Of a DNA stretch of 64,000 bases, positions 1-11,869 are shown piece after piece (position 1 is the stretch's first letter; the number at the start of each line of letters is the position of its first letter). The translations under genes were made by a program, and so were the position numbers. The notes under the pieces are model-generated. The model had not been told where the DNA came from. It saw nothing but the letters and a program-made list of their open reading frames with translations, and did no database searches. The stretch is from Ulota crispa (taxonomy: Eukaryota; Streptophyta; Bryopsida; Orthotrichales; Orthotrichaceae): assembly GCA_963920765.1 (NCBI GenBank), contig OY987250.1:7564001-7628000 (forward strand), written 5' to 3'.

Positions 1-122
1 TCAAGAAAGAGAAATCAATCCACAGGGACCAGGAATATTCCCTGGCACCATTCATGCTCTGCCTGCAGTGCCTAATGCACGAATTGCTTCCAGCTAGGCA
101 CTCCTATAACCGCCTCTGACCT

Positions 123-1242
123 TTAACCTGAGGGTATGTTCACACTTGGTGTTAGGAGGGTATTAGTAAAGGAAAATTAGATGCATTTGGACACATCTTT
201 AAACTGCATTCATATTGTCATAATTTTTTGTAATGTCAAGTATGAACATATTAGTATGTGCCCATGCCATTTTTACCAAAATTGGGGTTTCAAGGAGACT
301 TACATTTTTGATGCATGGTATCTCAATCAATTGGATGATTCACAAAAATTGACCACTGAAAACTGTGGAGCACCTACTCAGAAAATGGCTTGCAAGTTTT
401 GGGAACAATTGTAGGAGATGGGAGATTATAACATGTGATCAAACAACATGTGATGACAAGTTCTCATTTTTTTGCAAGTAGTTGCTATTTATTGATTTTT
501 ACAAAATTATAGAAGTAGTAAGACTAGATGTGAAATGCACACACTCACAAACCTCTGAAAATTTTATTTCTTTGTATGTTAAGTTTTGGGGCTTCAAATT
601 GCTATTGCGTGATAAACAATGACTGACACAAATGGTGAGGACAGCCACAACAAGGGTTCAAGATATGCTTGAATCATTGTTGACAAATTTCTTACTACCA
701 CAAAACTCATGCAAGGAAGCTTGCAAGGGGTATTGACGGGTTGCAACTTGTAAGACAATATGCTTGCCACCTTGCCCTGTATGGCATTCCACCCAATCAA
801 GGCTCTTGAGGCACTTGTACAACATTTGACTTGCCTTGTCATTACTCCAATTACATGAAAATGCCATATTTGTTAAATTGAGAAAAAGCTTACAAAGTGG
901 GACTTTTGAAGAATTAAGGTGGTCACCTTAATCCGAGCTCCAGTGTTTTTTTTGGTACAGGTGGCCTCTCTTGAGAGGAGAAATTTGCGAGGGAAAAAAT
1001 CTTAGTGGCTCAAATTGAATCTGATACTTTGAATCTGGTTTAAGGTGGCTGTTTTGAATTAAGGTGAGATACAAAATGGTACCCAATGTTTTTCCAATTT
1101 AATGAATATGACGTTTGAACCACTTGATTGCCTTGATAATTGTAATTTACAGCAAGGTCAAAAAATTAAATCCAATACCTCAAAAGGGGCTTGTGAAATC
1201 ATGTGAAGCCACTTTTAGGCCTCTGAAGCACTCAGGGGTTAA
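123..1242. mobile_element. TTAA-flanked piggyBac-like element, diverged copy
   Basis: The left end reads TTAACCTGAGGG and the right end GCACTCAGGGGTTAA, so both ends are TTAA plus a C-rich terminus in inverted orientation. The interior from about 180 to 860 matches, in inverted orientation, the interior of the element at 56159-56920. Shared blocks include the one around GGGAACAATTGTAGGAGATG and its counterpart near 56750. This copy is longer because of extra sequence at about 870-1230. Short open frames inside (for example 658-867, minus) are partly conserved between the copies but match no family I recognise. Confidence 0.55.
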
Positions 1243-4200
1243 GTCAACTACAGGTAGTGAGAGAGAAAAGAGCTGATGGATTTTTTCACCCTTCTAGTAT
1301 TCAACTAAAGTAAGTTTAAACCGGCGATCATTTTGTGAAATATGATTTGAAAACTGGGTAGATAGGTTAGAGGCTAACATTGGGTGGAGAATTGGGTTGG
1401 TATGCGTGGATGGATATGGATTTAGAATACGGTTGGGCATTGAGAGGTGCTAACAATATAAGTTAGGATTTTAAGGTTTTTGTTGTCGCAAGCGCCTTGT
1501 GCTCCCACACTAGCCTCATGTTGCTCTCTCTCCAACATTGATATTCTCAAACCTAATTTTGATATTCGCCATTGGATTATTGTGGCTAAACACGAAAGAT
1601 CTATGAAAGATAAGTTATTTGGGGCTAAGTAGGTATATCTAAATTTTACCAGTAAGAATTAGTGAAAGTATGTGTTATCAATAAGAACGTTGGGAATATA
1701 TTTGGCCTTCTCTAAAAGGAAAATTACCAAGGCTGGATCATTGCTGAGGAAATGATTGAGCCTGACACCATAGAGTGCAATCAGTTGGTCGTTCTTGCAT
1801 TGCTGGCCACTTGCTTCACAAGTTTGGCATTTGGAATTGGATCTGCTCTTCTGTAACCTGCTGTAAAAGCTCTTCATTTTTCCTTTCACATCCACCTTAA
1901 TCCTTCACCAGCGTTTTTTTCTGAGTGACAGAGACCACTCCGGTGGCCTGTTTAGATTGGCGGATATTTGGAGGGAACAACACTAAGTGGCTGAAATCTG
2001 TCAAATTTGGCAAAATTTCACCAGAAAAAAAAAACACTGTCCCTCACTACCCCACAAGTAAAATATGTCTCTTGTCTCGTGTGTTTTGTGATACTTGAGT
2101 ATTAAGGATTAATCCGCAAGGTCATCTCCACTTGGTCCGCTATTCTCGTTCCTAAGATAGAATCGTAGGAGACTTTAAAAGCAATCATGTTTTAAATGTG
2201 TTCCCTATATAGAAACAAGTGACATGTTCCTTCATATATCTATTACTATCATTGATGAGTTAGGTAGGCTTAAATGGTCGGTTTATAAACCTCCTACCTT
2301 AACACCAATTAGTAGCGCTAGGTAGGAATCAATCTCTTCCACCATCATGCCAACAATGCCAAGCCAAGAGAGTGGGTTGTTGATCAAGGAGGAGAGCCTA
2401 GGAAAATCCCTCAAATGGCATGTGGGGAGGAAAATTGTTGATTCTCTTATCCTATCTTGTGAAGTCATGTGGTTGATTCTTGTTTGTTGTAGTAATTGCA
2501 AGTCAAGGGAGTGGAGGAGGAGGCAGTAGGAGATGGTGAGGTAGTAAACTTAGGCAGGAGCTATGGTGGGTTAGACAAACTAGCACTACCTACCAACTTG
2601 TCTCTCCTACCTTGTTGCTTGTTGGGTTGCAAAATTGATGTGGCTACTAGAATAGAGTTGCTCTAAGAGTGCATGCATCCATTAAGGGGACAAAATACAA
2701 TTTCAAATATTTGGTGTAAGAGATATATGAAATGGATGAAGTACATCCAAGTATGCATAGAAAGTCAATTTTTGTATATTTTTCACCTATGTGACTAGTC
2801 TAATCATTGGATACTTCATAACTTTGTAAAGTTCTAAATGAGTTCATGTAAAGATAGAGGGAAAATTTGAACTTGCAAAAACAAAAATAAAAAAATTGGA
2901 GCATTCTAAGATTAAACTTTATATTACCTCAAAAGCTCCAATCTACACACTACCCACCTCCTTGCATTTTTAGGGGTTAAGGATGCTTTCTTTGGCATGG
3001 AATATCGGGAAGGTCACTCTATGCATTTATACAACCTACATGTGGCAAAAACTTTGACCCCCCTATATTATGTCCTAAAATTTAAATTAAAGGAAAAGAA
3101 AAAATATGAGTAAATTTTCCTAATTTGAAAGTTTATGTTAAGAATTATTGATAATTTTTTTTGCTAATAATAATAATTAGTTACAAGTCTTTGAAGTAAA
3201 AGGATACACTGTAAAGCTGAAAATAACTTTTGCACCCCTATATTATATAAGAAAAATTGTTTAAAAATTACACAAAAAAATCTAAAAATGAGGTTTTATT
3301 GAAAGTTTATATTTCTTGAATATTGATGCAAAAGTTGTCTAAATGTATTCTCTATAAATATTTGAGTTGAAAAACATACCATTTTAGTTCATTTTTCAAC
3401 CTCTCCAGAAATCATTTAATATATTATTTGGATTGAAGGTTTTGGCAATAGAATCCTATAGTCCTGATTAAACAATGCCCAAAATTATAAGTTGAAATCA
3501 CAGTTTATTAAAAAGTAAATAGGGGGTCAAAAGATTACTTGGCTGCACGTGGTATACTATAGATACACTAAGTGATCTCCCCGAGCATGGAATAAGGATA
3601 AGAAAAACTAACCTTTGGAAAAAAAAAAGTAGATGTAGAGTTACTAAAAAAGAAGAATGATCAATAAATTTCAATTTTTGTTTATTTGAAACTTAGAAAC
3701 TTATTACAAATAAAGAAAAAATACAAGCTTCCTATTTCTTGAAAATACTAAATTGACCGTTTATTGTGCATAACTTTTGGAGCTAGTTTGTTCTCAACTT
3801 GATTCTTTTATGAAGTTTATGAATTTCAGATTCTATACTTTAACATTGTAAGACACTAATTGGTGCAAAGTACGTTTGAACCATATTTAGACATTGTTTG
3901 ACAAGACAAAATCTCCCCTCAATAAAAGGCAAAAGCCCATTCTTTCAAGTTATCAAATGCTTGAAAAGCAAGACATTGAAGTAGATATAAGGGGTTATGT
4001 AATCATGGAGACCGTTAAACAAATATCCATGGTTAAGGAACCTTTGACACCACTTACAAATGGATTTCTTTATTCAATTTTTTTTTCATGTTAATGAATA
4101 AATATGCCATGTCATCAAGTTGAAAATTGTCAAAGTTGACTTAATGCATGTTGGAAAGCTAACTTTGCAAGGCAATGCCTTCAAATTATTCAAGTTGTTT

Positions 4201-4597
4201 TTTTGATAATGCCTCACAAGATCATTGGTGTAGTGATCATATGTAGGGCCATTTTAAATTGTACAAGTTGAAATAACAAACTAGGCAAACATTGGAAACC
4301 ACACACTTTGATTGATGCAAAAAATTTAAGTTGTCATGCTATTAGATCAATTTCATCACAACATGTGCATTTTTATACTAGTAGTCCATTCCTACAAGGA
4401 AACTACACTAGTCAATTCAATTATTTTATTCCACACTAATAAAATTACTTGTACTGATTCATAAATACATGAATTTGCAAGGGGCACTAACAAAGTAATT
4501 TGCATTAATTAGGTTAATTTAATACACCATGTACTACATTGTTCAAAACATATCTAAAGTAGTGTGACTCAAATAGCCAAATTTTCAAGGAGCTTTA
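1243..4597. other. AT-rich intergenic stretch, no gene seen
   Basis: No reading frame here looks like a conserved protein and no splice structure could be built. A single TTAGGGGTTAA terminus at about 2970-2980 looks like one end of a TTAA-type element, but its partner end was not found. CCTCCTACCTTAA near 2289 looks like one terminus of the AGGTA family. Confidence 0.5.
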
Positions 4598-4752
4598 GGG
4601 CATCCTTCCATGCAAAGGGGGTGGTTGTTCAAGTTATTTCTGGCCTACCAATAATGGTTGGATGGGAGTTCCATTTTTTTGGAATCTTATCTAACCAATT
4701 GGTAGGCCAAAAATAACTCGAGTGGCCACCCCCCTTGCATGGAAGGATGCCC
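4598..4752. mobile_element. PIF/Harbinger-like MITE (155 bp), TSD TTA
   Basis: The terminal inverted repeats start GGGCATCCTTCCATGC and end GCATGGAAGGATGCCC. They are flanked on both sides by the 3-bp direct repeat TTA. The element is nearly palindromic along its whole length. A second copy with the same termini lies at 59045-59203. The 3-bp TWA duplication and G-rich termini are typical of Tourist-like PIF/Harbinger MITEs in plants. Confidence 0.85.
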
Positions 4753-5768
4753 TTAGTAAGTACACAATCCAACTAGAGAGTATGTAAAGGATGCCACATT
4801 AGAAAAGTTCTGTCATGAAGGTGCTACTAGAGCTATGAAAAACAAAAACAAAACAAGGGACATGCCACATTTTCATATTAATTTGGCAAAATTCACCAAA
4901 ATTAGTATGAAGGGGTCTTCCCAAACTAATTGACATAATTTGTGTTGTGACTTTCTTGCACTTTTGTGCTAGGACTTCACTACCACAAAGGAAACTAGTT
5001 CTTACAATATTGGTCCAAAACTACCCTTTTGAATAGATACCTCCTTGAGGTGGATTGGACATTTGTTACTCAAAAGTGTCATGAATGCAATGGATTATTT
5101 CAAGTCTGTCAGTGTTCACCCTGAAAGAAAGATATTGGTTCAACTCTTAAGCTTTGTTACCTGAAGCTTATTGCTTCGAACTGTGCAATCTAAGTGCCCT
5201 TACAAGCTTCCAAGGAACACAAGCATATTCATTGATCGATGCAGGCCCGACAAAGTAAGGCAGAAAGGCCGTCTGTTCGAAACCTACAGTAGAGACTCTG
5301 AAACAAGAGGTGCATTTAGCACTGCACAATTGGAACAATATAAAACAGACACCCCTGGTAAGTCAGAGATAGAAAATAACAGCTACATATCCACTACATT
5401 ACTGTTATGGAAGTCTAACATTGTTGACAGATTTCTAAACTATACATCCGATTTCAAACCAGCCCTAACACAGCACCTCTGCTTTGAACAGAATGTGCTC
5501 AGGTCCAGCGTATTCCAGGACCAGCCCTAAAAGGGTGAGAAGCACGCCCAAGGAGAGCTCCATCAGGTTTCTGAATGTAAAGCTTCGTGACAAAGAAAAA
5601 TTCGTACCTATGGAATCAAATTCATGCATAGACGACCGATACAGCAGAGCAGATGTCTACATGGAAATAAACAGAGCTCACAGCTTCAGAGAAAGGGAAA
5701 GAGAAAGAGATGAATAATTATTTTTTTACTACATGGACTGAACGTATTGCGAAATCTGAAAAATAAAA
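4753..5768. other. Region downstream of CLPP4, probable 3' UTR plus spacer
   Basis: This lies 3' of the CLPP4 stop codon, which is on the minus strand at 5769. A plus-strand frame at 5171-5530 has no recognisable domain and is antisense to the likely CLPP4 3' UTR. No separate gene is supported. Confidence 0.4.
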
Positions 5769-8312
5769 CTAATATATTTCATCATCAGGAATTTCAGGGG
5801 TTAAGAACTTCCGTGGATTTTCCATGGCATCTAAATTCTCCTTCCTAGGTTTAGACCTTTCAGTCACAACAGGCAGTTCATTAATAGCAATAATTGCATC
5901 CTTGTCGATGACACCATCAATGATGCCGTATTCCATGGCCTCGATGGGAGACATGTAGCGGTCCCTATCAATGTCCTTCTCTACCTGGAGAAAGCAAAAA
6001 ACCACAAGCTCATCAAATTTCAAATTTTAGCCAGGGCCTTTTCTTTTTTCATTGTTTAACCCTTAAACGACCGAAAGGCCCTTTGCGACCAGTACAGTAC
6101 GAGGTATTTTTCTTGTGTTTAGAATGGATCCACACCTCTATTACATTTGAGACCAAGAAAGAAGTTGGAGAGTAGATCAATGTAGTTTTAGTGAGCTACT
6201 TGAGATCTCAAATTTAAATTTCTTATTGGTAGCAAATGACAATTATACGTCAACGTATATACTATGCCCTATGATCATTTAAGGGTTAAGAAATATGAAA
6301 GTGGCGATTAAAATGTTATAGTGGTGCTCCAAGTTTCAGCATTCATCCACATATTGGATAGAAAATATCACATTAGTACATATTACATGTCTATAATTTG
6401 GTTTTCATCCACAATTTGACAATTTCATCCAGTTTTTGTTTAAAATTTGAAGCCTTTTGGCAATTTCATCCAAGTTTTTTGGCATTTTTTTGACATTTTT
6501 AGCCAGACTGTTCTTTTTTGGTGCAATCTGGCACCAGAAAGCCAAAAAAAAGCCCTGCTCAATACTAGGAAAATCATGGACAAAGTGGTGGATTCAAAGA
6601 ACCATTACCTGCTCAATAGACCGCCCTGTAATCTCAGACAAAATACGCACAATGTTGCTCTTATGGTACATGACCTCCTTCGCTTGGATTTCCACGTCAA
6701 TGGCCTGTCCGCTAGCACCTCCGAGAGGCTGATGCATCATAACTCGGGAATTAGGCATTGCAAAACGCCTTCCTCTTGTACCTCCTGCGAGAACAATTGC
6801 TGCTGTTGAAGCAGCCAAACCGAAGCAGATAGTCGACACGTCAGCTCTACATAGCTGCATGGCGTCAAAGATCCCCATGGCAGCACTGCAAAAGCCAGAA
6901 CAACAGCCAACTCAGCATTCTAGACAAATCACACCGTCGGAGATCCTTGATCAGATGTTCCTAGTTTGCATCCACTCTATATTACTCCCTCTGTCCCAAT
7001 ATAAAGCTCCAAATTAGGCATAGTTCTTGTCCCACTGATAAGAAAGCGTTTGCCATGTTCAATGATCTCATGGGGCAAGTTAAGCGATTAGAGAGCATTC
7101 CTCTCGTAACAAGCTTGGCCTTGCCCATATGAGGTACCATTGTTGCTACTAATCTTTGAATCATTAATAATAAGGAGCTAGCAACGTGTACAAATATGGT
7201 ACTTTTTGCATGGAATTTGGGTGCCCAAACAACAATATCAAATCTGGAGATTTTGCACACATTTGGTAGATGGTATATTGATTCCAGAACGCATGTGTCA
7301 TTAGTACAAAGACTAAAACAATGAAGAGCTTGCAACATTCACAAACTATGCACAAATATGGTACTCTTTTGCATGGAATTTGGGTGCCCAAACAGCAACA
7401 TAAAAACTGGAGATTTTGCAGACATTTAGTAGTTGGTACATTAATTCTAGAATGCATTTGTCACTAGAATAAAAATACGGTTAATCCCTCATGGAGAAAT
7501 TTTTTTGGAGCTTTAAGGTATGTACACCCATAAGCATCAGTGTCCCCATAACCGTCACCTCTGAAATCTTGAAAAATCTGTGGAAGTGAATAGATGTAAT
7601 GACAAGGATGTACAACATGTGAACATGAAATCTTGAAAGTGGTTATGGGTGCAATGGCAGTTTACTTTTTAAAAATTCACAACTTATTCTCACAATATCC
7701 AAATAATACATTTGAAAGTACAAACTTATTATTTTTCTATAGGATCCTACAATTTGCTAGCTGCTTATTGCTACTCATCATGTTCAAAACCCTTAGTTTG
7801 ACGCTTATGGGTGTACATACCTTATAATGGGACAGAGGGAGTACATGACCAAGTGTTTACAGAGTTGCAAATTAGGGTTTGGCTCTGAAACCGCACCTGA
7901 TAGAACCGCCTGGACAGTTCACGAAGAGACGGATTTCCTTCTTCGGGTCAACAGCGTCCAGAAGAAGCAATTGGCTGATAATGGCGTCAGCAACAAAATC
8001 GTCCATTTGATGCCCGAGAAACACAATCCGCTGCCTCAGCATGAGTCCCATCACATCCGCCTCCGCTGACCGCATGGCGGGAGGCGCAGCCTGCGACGCC
8101 GTCGTAGGCGTCCACAACGAATTCTTTGACGCCGTCTCTGTTTCTGGTAACCACGACGAAGAAGAAGTGGCACCGCTCGACATCAATGAAGCCCGCGGAC
8201 TGAATTTTGAAGCCACAAACGATGAGGAGCGCTTCGACACTAACGCGCCTGGCAGGCCGAGCTTCGATGAAGACGTCGTCATCGTCATGGACATCGCTGC
8301 CATCGCTGCCAT
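5769..8312 (-). CDS. CLPP4: Chloroplast ATP-dependent Clp protease proteolytic subunit 4 (3 exons)
   Basis: Exons on the minus strand are 8312-7897, 6885-6609 and 5984-5769. All introns are GT-AG and the phases join cleanly to about 302 aa. CLPP4 is a nuclear-encoded serine peptidase subunit (family S14) of the stromal ClpPR core, which degrades unfolded proteins with ClpC/ClpD chaperones. The first 50-60 residues are rich in Ser, Ala and Thr and poor in acids, as in a transit peptide. The ClpP fold then runs from about residue 85 (RQRIVFLG, NCPGGSI). The catalytic Ser is in GLAASTAAIVL, the His in VMMHQPLGG and the Asp in DIDRDRYMSP. ASTA rather than ASMGA after the Ser, the GGASGQAIDVEIQAKE block and the C terminus FLTPEIPDDEIY point to CLPP4 rather than CLPP3, CLPP5 or CLPP6. 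Intron 1 holds a Stowaway element with a nested MITE; intron 2 holds a TTAA element and another dispersed repeat. The start is the first ATG of a run of Met-Ala codons. Confidence 0.95.
6056..6289. mobile_element. TTAA-flanked piggyBac-like MITE (234 bp) in CLPP4 intron 2
   Basis: The left end is TTAACCCTTAAACGACC and the right end GATCATTTAAGGGTTAA. Both ends carry TTAA followed by CCC, as in other elements of this group at 13685, 33761, 39584 and 60936. It is too short to encode a protein. Confidence 0.75.
6296..6548. repeat. Dispersed repeat, inverted copy of 59933-60190
   Basis: The sequence from GTGGCGATTAAAATGTTATA to about 6545, including CATCCACATATTGGATAGAA and repeated CAATTTCATCCA words, matches the reverse complement of 59933-60190. 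It sits in CLPP4 intron 2 directly beside the TTAA element. It is probably a MITE, but its exact ends are unclear. Confidence 0.65.
6983..7843. mobile_element. Stowaway-type (Tc1/mariner) element in CLPP4 intron 1, with nested MITE
   Basis: The termini are CTCCCTCTGTCCCAATATAA and its inverted partner ending TGGGACAGAGGGAG, flanked by TA on both sides. This is the classic plant Stowaway signature. The interior has a direct duplication: blocks at about 7190-7305 and 7347-7468 both contain GCATGGAATTTGGGTGCCCA. A second MITE (7514-7824) has inserted close to the right terminus. No transposase is present. Confidence 0.85.
7514..7824. mobile_element. TA-flanked AGGTA MITE nested in the Stowaway element
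   Basis: The ends are TA-AGGTATGTACACCCATAAGC and GCTTATGGGTGTACATACCT-TA. Removing it with one TA restores a right Stowaway arm that reads GGAGCTTTATAATGGGAC, matching the other arm (GGAGCTTTATATTGGGAC as its reverse complement) with one change. The same subfamily occurs in inverted orientation at 11870-12207. Confidence 0.85.
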
Positions 8313-8725
8313 CGCGGTCGAATGTCCTGCAACAAAATTGTGTTACAACAAAAATGTATTACAACAGTCGGAGTGGATAGGAAGTTTTTGCTGGACTAGG
8401 GTTTTGAAGGCGGATGGATGATTACGTTCATCCAAATGAAGCACATCCGTTACCACCTCAGGGGTTTTGTGAGAGAACAAACCTGCCGCTGTGCCGCATT
8501 CTTCACTTGCATTGCGGCCTTGAGAACATTTTCCATCACCAGTTTTGATTTGAGAACACTCAATCCTCAGCGGTAGTATCGTAGGAGAGATTTTGAGTAG
8601 TTTTACTAAATTTAGCCGCAATTTTGTACTCTGAATTTGCAGAGTAGGCGCAAACCCTAGCCTTGATTTGTGGCTTACAACGACGGCATTACTGGTAGTC
8701 GAATCGGACTGAGCGAACGAAAAGC
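8313..8725. promoter_or_regulatory. Shared divergent promoter region of CLPP4 and TSR2
   Basis: The CLPP4 start codon (minus, 8312) and the TSR2 start codon (plus, 8726) are separated by about 413 bp. Both 5' UTRs and both promoters must fit in or overlap this space unless there are unseen upstream exons. No clear TATA box stands out. The region is less AT-rich than the surrounding DNA. Confidence 0.65.
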
Positions 8726-11210
8726 ATGGAGGCGGAGGCGCCTTGGCCAGTGTTGAGCCAGGAGGCGCTCTCGAAGCTCGCTTCAGGAGTACACTTGTGC
8801 TTTCTCAGGTGGACTGCGCTACAGCTCGCTGTGGAGAATGAGTGGGGTGGCCGGAGCTCTCACCAGAAGGCGCTTCAGCTGGAAACCGACATCTTGGCTT
8901 GGTTTGTGCGCTCAAAAGGTACCGCTTTTTTTTTTTTTTACTTCGTTGCCATTGAGCTCAATCTTATTCTGAGTGGATTTTGTCTTCTTTTTCTTTGTTG
9001 AAGACTTGATGGTTTGTGAAGAGCTGTATATTATTAGGGTTTGTGGTAGATTAGGGTTTGTGGTTTACGGTGAACTCTAAACCCTAAATATCAAATTCAT
9101 GAAGATTTGATGCAATTCCTTTCATGCATTGGCTTTTTGATGTTAAACCGAATCCATTGAAACGAGAGAAAGGTACCAAATTCGTTCAACAACAAAAAGC
9201 CAATGCATGAAAGAAATTGCATCAAAACTTCATGAATTTGAATTCGTTAAACATCAAAAAGTCAATGTATGAAAGAAATTGCATCAGAACTTCATGAATT
9301 TGAAATTTAGGGTTATGTTCTACGAGTCCTCAAATACTATTGCTTCGTCACAAAAAGCACATCAACGAATTTGGTACTTTTCTCTTGTTTTAATGGATTC
9401 GGTTTATGTGCTTTTTGTGACGAAGCAATAGTATTTGAGGACTCGTAGAACATAACCCTAAGTTTCAAATTCATGAAGTTTTGATGCAATTTCTTTCATG
9501 CATTGGCTTTTTGTTGTTGAACGAATTTGGTACTTTTCCCTCGTTTCAATGGATTCGGTTTATGTGCTTTTTGTGACGAAGCAATAAGCTTAGTATTTGA
9601 GGACTCATAGAACACAGCCCTAAATTTCAAATTCATGAAGTTTTGATGCAATGTCTTCGTACGTTGGCTTTTTTGTTGTTTAACGAATTTGATACTTTTC
9701 TCTCGTTTCAATGGATTCAGTTTATTTGCTTGCAATAGCATTTGAAGACTCGTAGAATAGGGTTTTGGATTTGGTGAGTAAGCCCTAAACCCTAAGTCTT
9801 GGGGATTTGGTTTTGTTGCAATTTCTCACATGTATGTGCTTTTTCATTGTTGAACTTAGTGAGACGATACATTGATGAATTGGAACAACTGTTGGACGAT
9901 ACCATGATTGAGCAATTCAACATGCAGGCAGAAGATGATAGTCTACAGGAGGTATTACACCCTAAACTATACTATTTTCATTTACTCTGCTTATAGAGGC
10001 TGGCGATTTTGCACTTCTTTAAAATTAATTTGTCTTCCGCCTACCTGAACTGTATTATTCCTTGTCGAGTGTTGAATGTAATGGTCTGATTATTGCAGGT
10101 AGCGGAGCAGTTGTTTGATCTTCACGAGGAATGTTCACAAGGGAATTATGAGACTGTGAATCGCCTTGCAGCTGCCGCATCCCAAAACAAACCTGCTAGT
10201 GCTACGAGTGTAAAGGTATCTCAACAAGCTTCTTCTACTAGACATTGATTGTAGGGTAAATTACAAATAGGGGCATGAAAATGAAAAATATTACAAATAC
10301 GGGCACAGTTTCAAAATAATTACAAATAGGGGCGCAATTTCAAAATAATTTGTAAGTTTTTGTAAATTTGTTTGGTTTGGACATTGGTTGATTTAGATAT
10401 ATCACATCAAATGTTAGCTAACTTCCAAAAAAGTTTGAGGTCTTTCTAAAAATTGCCATCCCCTTTGCTAAAATTTCTTTATGTAGGCTTGATTTGGAGA
10501 GGCCTTTAAGTTTTTTGGAAGTTAAGCTAACATTTGATGTGATATATCTAAACCAACCAATGTCCAAACCAAGAAACTACTTACAAAAACTTACAAATTA
10601 TTTTGAAATTGCGCCTCTGTTTGTAATTATTTTGAAACTGTTTCCCTATTTGTAATATTTTTCATTTTCGTGCCCCTATTTGTAATTTCCCCTTGATTGT
10701 ACTTGGTCGTTTGCTACATGCATTTATACGCTTACTTGAAGATACACTTATCCATCAGGGTTATTCCATTACTTGAACAGGCTGAGGAGAAACGCAATGC
10801 GAAACTTTGTTTTTTTTTACAATATTATTTAGGCTTAAGTGTTCATGCGACTTACTTAGAGGGTTTAGTGCTTGTGCAACTCATTTTCAAGCTGTGAAAC
10901 CATGTGAATCTTAACTGCCATTAGATGTTTCGACCTTAATTTGAAAATAATTGGTTTGTTTGTTTAGGCACCGAATGAGAATGGTGAGGAGTCTGATAGT
11001 GACGATGATTCCATGGACGAGCATGAGCAAGGCGTTCCCAGTTCCTCAGGGCAGCAACACATGAGCATGGAGCTAGATCCTCCTGCTGCCCCGGGCAGCA
11101 AAGCATCTCAACAACAAGAAAGGCCTTCAACTTTGACCGAGGAAGAGATGGCCGACGGTTGGCAGGAAGCCCCAGCCAAAAGGAAAGGGCGTGGTGGGAA
11201 GCGGACATAA
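8726..11210 (+). CDS. TSR2: Pre-rRNA-processing protein TSR2-like (4 exons)
   Basis: Exons are 8726-8918, 9860-9951, 10099-10215 and 10968-11210, all with GT-AG introns and consistent phases, giving about 214 aa. TSR2 family proteins are nuclear chaperones that deliver ribosomal protein eS26 to pre-40S particles in 20S pre-rRNA maturation. The family N-terminal helical domain is visible: LRWTALQLAVENEWGG (near residues 28-43) followed by an ILAWF segment. Then come an acidic helix (YIDELEQLLDDTMIEQFN) and VAEQLFDLHEECSQGNYETV. The C terminus has an acidic patch (ESDSDDDSMDE) and the motif EMADGWQEAPAKRKGRGGKR, which corresponds to the family's DGW-(T/E) motif and basic tail. Introns 1 and 3 contain inverted-repeat-rich DNA. 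The gene is divergent from CLPP4. Function is inferred from family similarity. Confidence 0.9.
9062..9790. repeat. Nested direct and inverted repeat block in TSR2 intron 1
   Basis: A unit of about 200 bp containing TTTCATGCATTGGCTTTTTG, AATTTGGTACTTTTCTCTCG and GTGACGAAGCAATA occurs several times in both orientations. Examples are the pairs near 9111 and 9200, and near 9330 and 9420. The arms could fold into long hairpins. The flanks carry AAACCCTAAA telomere-like words. Confidence 0.75.
10250..10697. repeat. Long palindromic element in TSR2 intron 3 (about 440 bp)
   Basis: The arms begin GGGTAAATTACAAATAGGGG and end CCCCTATTTGTAATTTCCCC. They match along most of their length, including the CATTTGATGTGATATATCTA block. 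It looks like a foldback MITE. The target-site duplication could not be fixed. Confidence 0.75.
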
Positions 11211-11869
11211 AATTATTTAGGTATAATTGAGTCCTTAATGCTTTGCTTTTCCTTGCTATTGCCATGTAGTCAACTAGTAACTTGTGAGATCACATCCAAG
11301 ACATGAGCTGCACTGCGCAATTTTTGCAAAACTTCACTTCCTAGAGACGCAATAGAAATCACCCAGCCTTATGGAATGTAGGAGATCCGAGTCTGTTAGT
11401 TAGTGGGAACTCTCTGTACCGTATATTATTGCTTGTGTGTAAAAATTTTCACATCTTATTGTGCTTGAAATTCTGCAAGTCGTTCCAAACTTTTTAAGCT
11501 CGTGGTATTTACCCTTTTGTAGCTCGAAAACATGTCTCCCAAGGTGACCAAGCATTTAGTTTTATGAAGTACAGAAATTATTCCCTGAATCACATTTAAG
11601 ACTTTTGTGTGTGGTACTTTTTGGTGACATGGTAGAAGCGTGAAATATTGCGTAGTTTTTTTTTTTTGGCAAATTATGATGATCATGAGTTGTACCATCG
11701 CTGTTGCTTGTATCATCTCGCACTGAACGTCCTCTCTTTACCTGCTTCAAGAGCCTTCATGCAATTATGAAGTTTGCGTAGAACTGTTGCTGGAAGTCAA
11801 TTTTTCAAATCCCAGTCCCTATCATTATTGTAGGATTTTGATGTAAATGCACTTCACCCTCTCGAGGTC
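11211..11869. other. TSR2 3' region
   Basis: This is non-coding sequence after the TSR2 stop codon, probably 3' UTR and spacer. No separate gene is supported; the minus-strand frames here lack any recognisable domain. Confidence 0.4.

Noticed and set aside
5171-5717. Two overlapping plus-strand frames of 119 and 77 aa
   Set aside because: They overlap in different frames, have no recognisable domain and lie where the CLPP4 3' UTR is expected.
10780-10815. Extra TSR2 exon after a possible acceptor (ACTTGAACAG then GCTGAGGAG)
   Set aside because: The four chosen exons already join in frame, and this piece runs into a poly-T stretch without a good donor.
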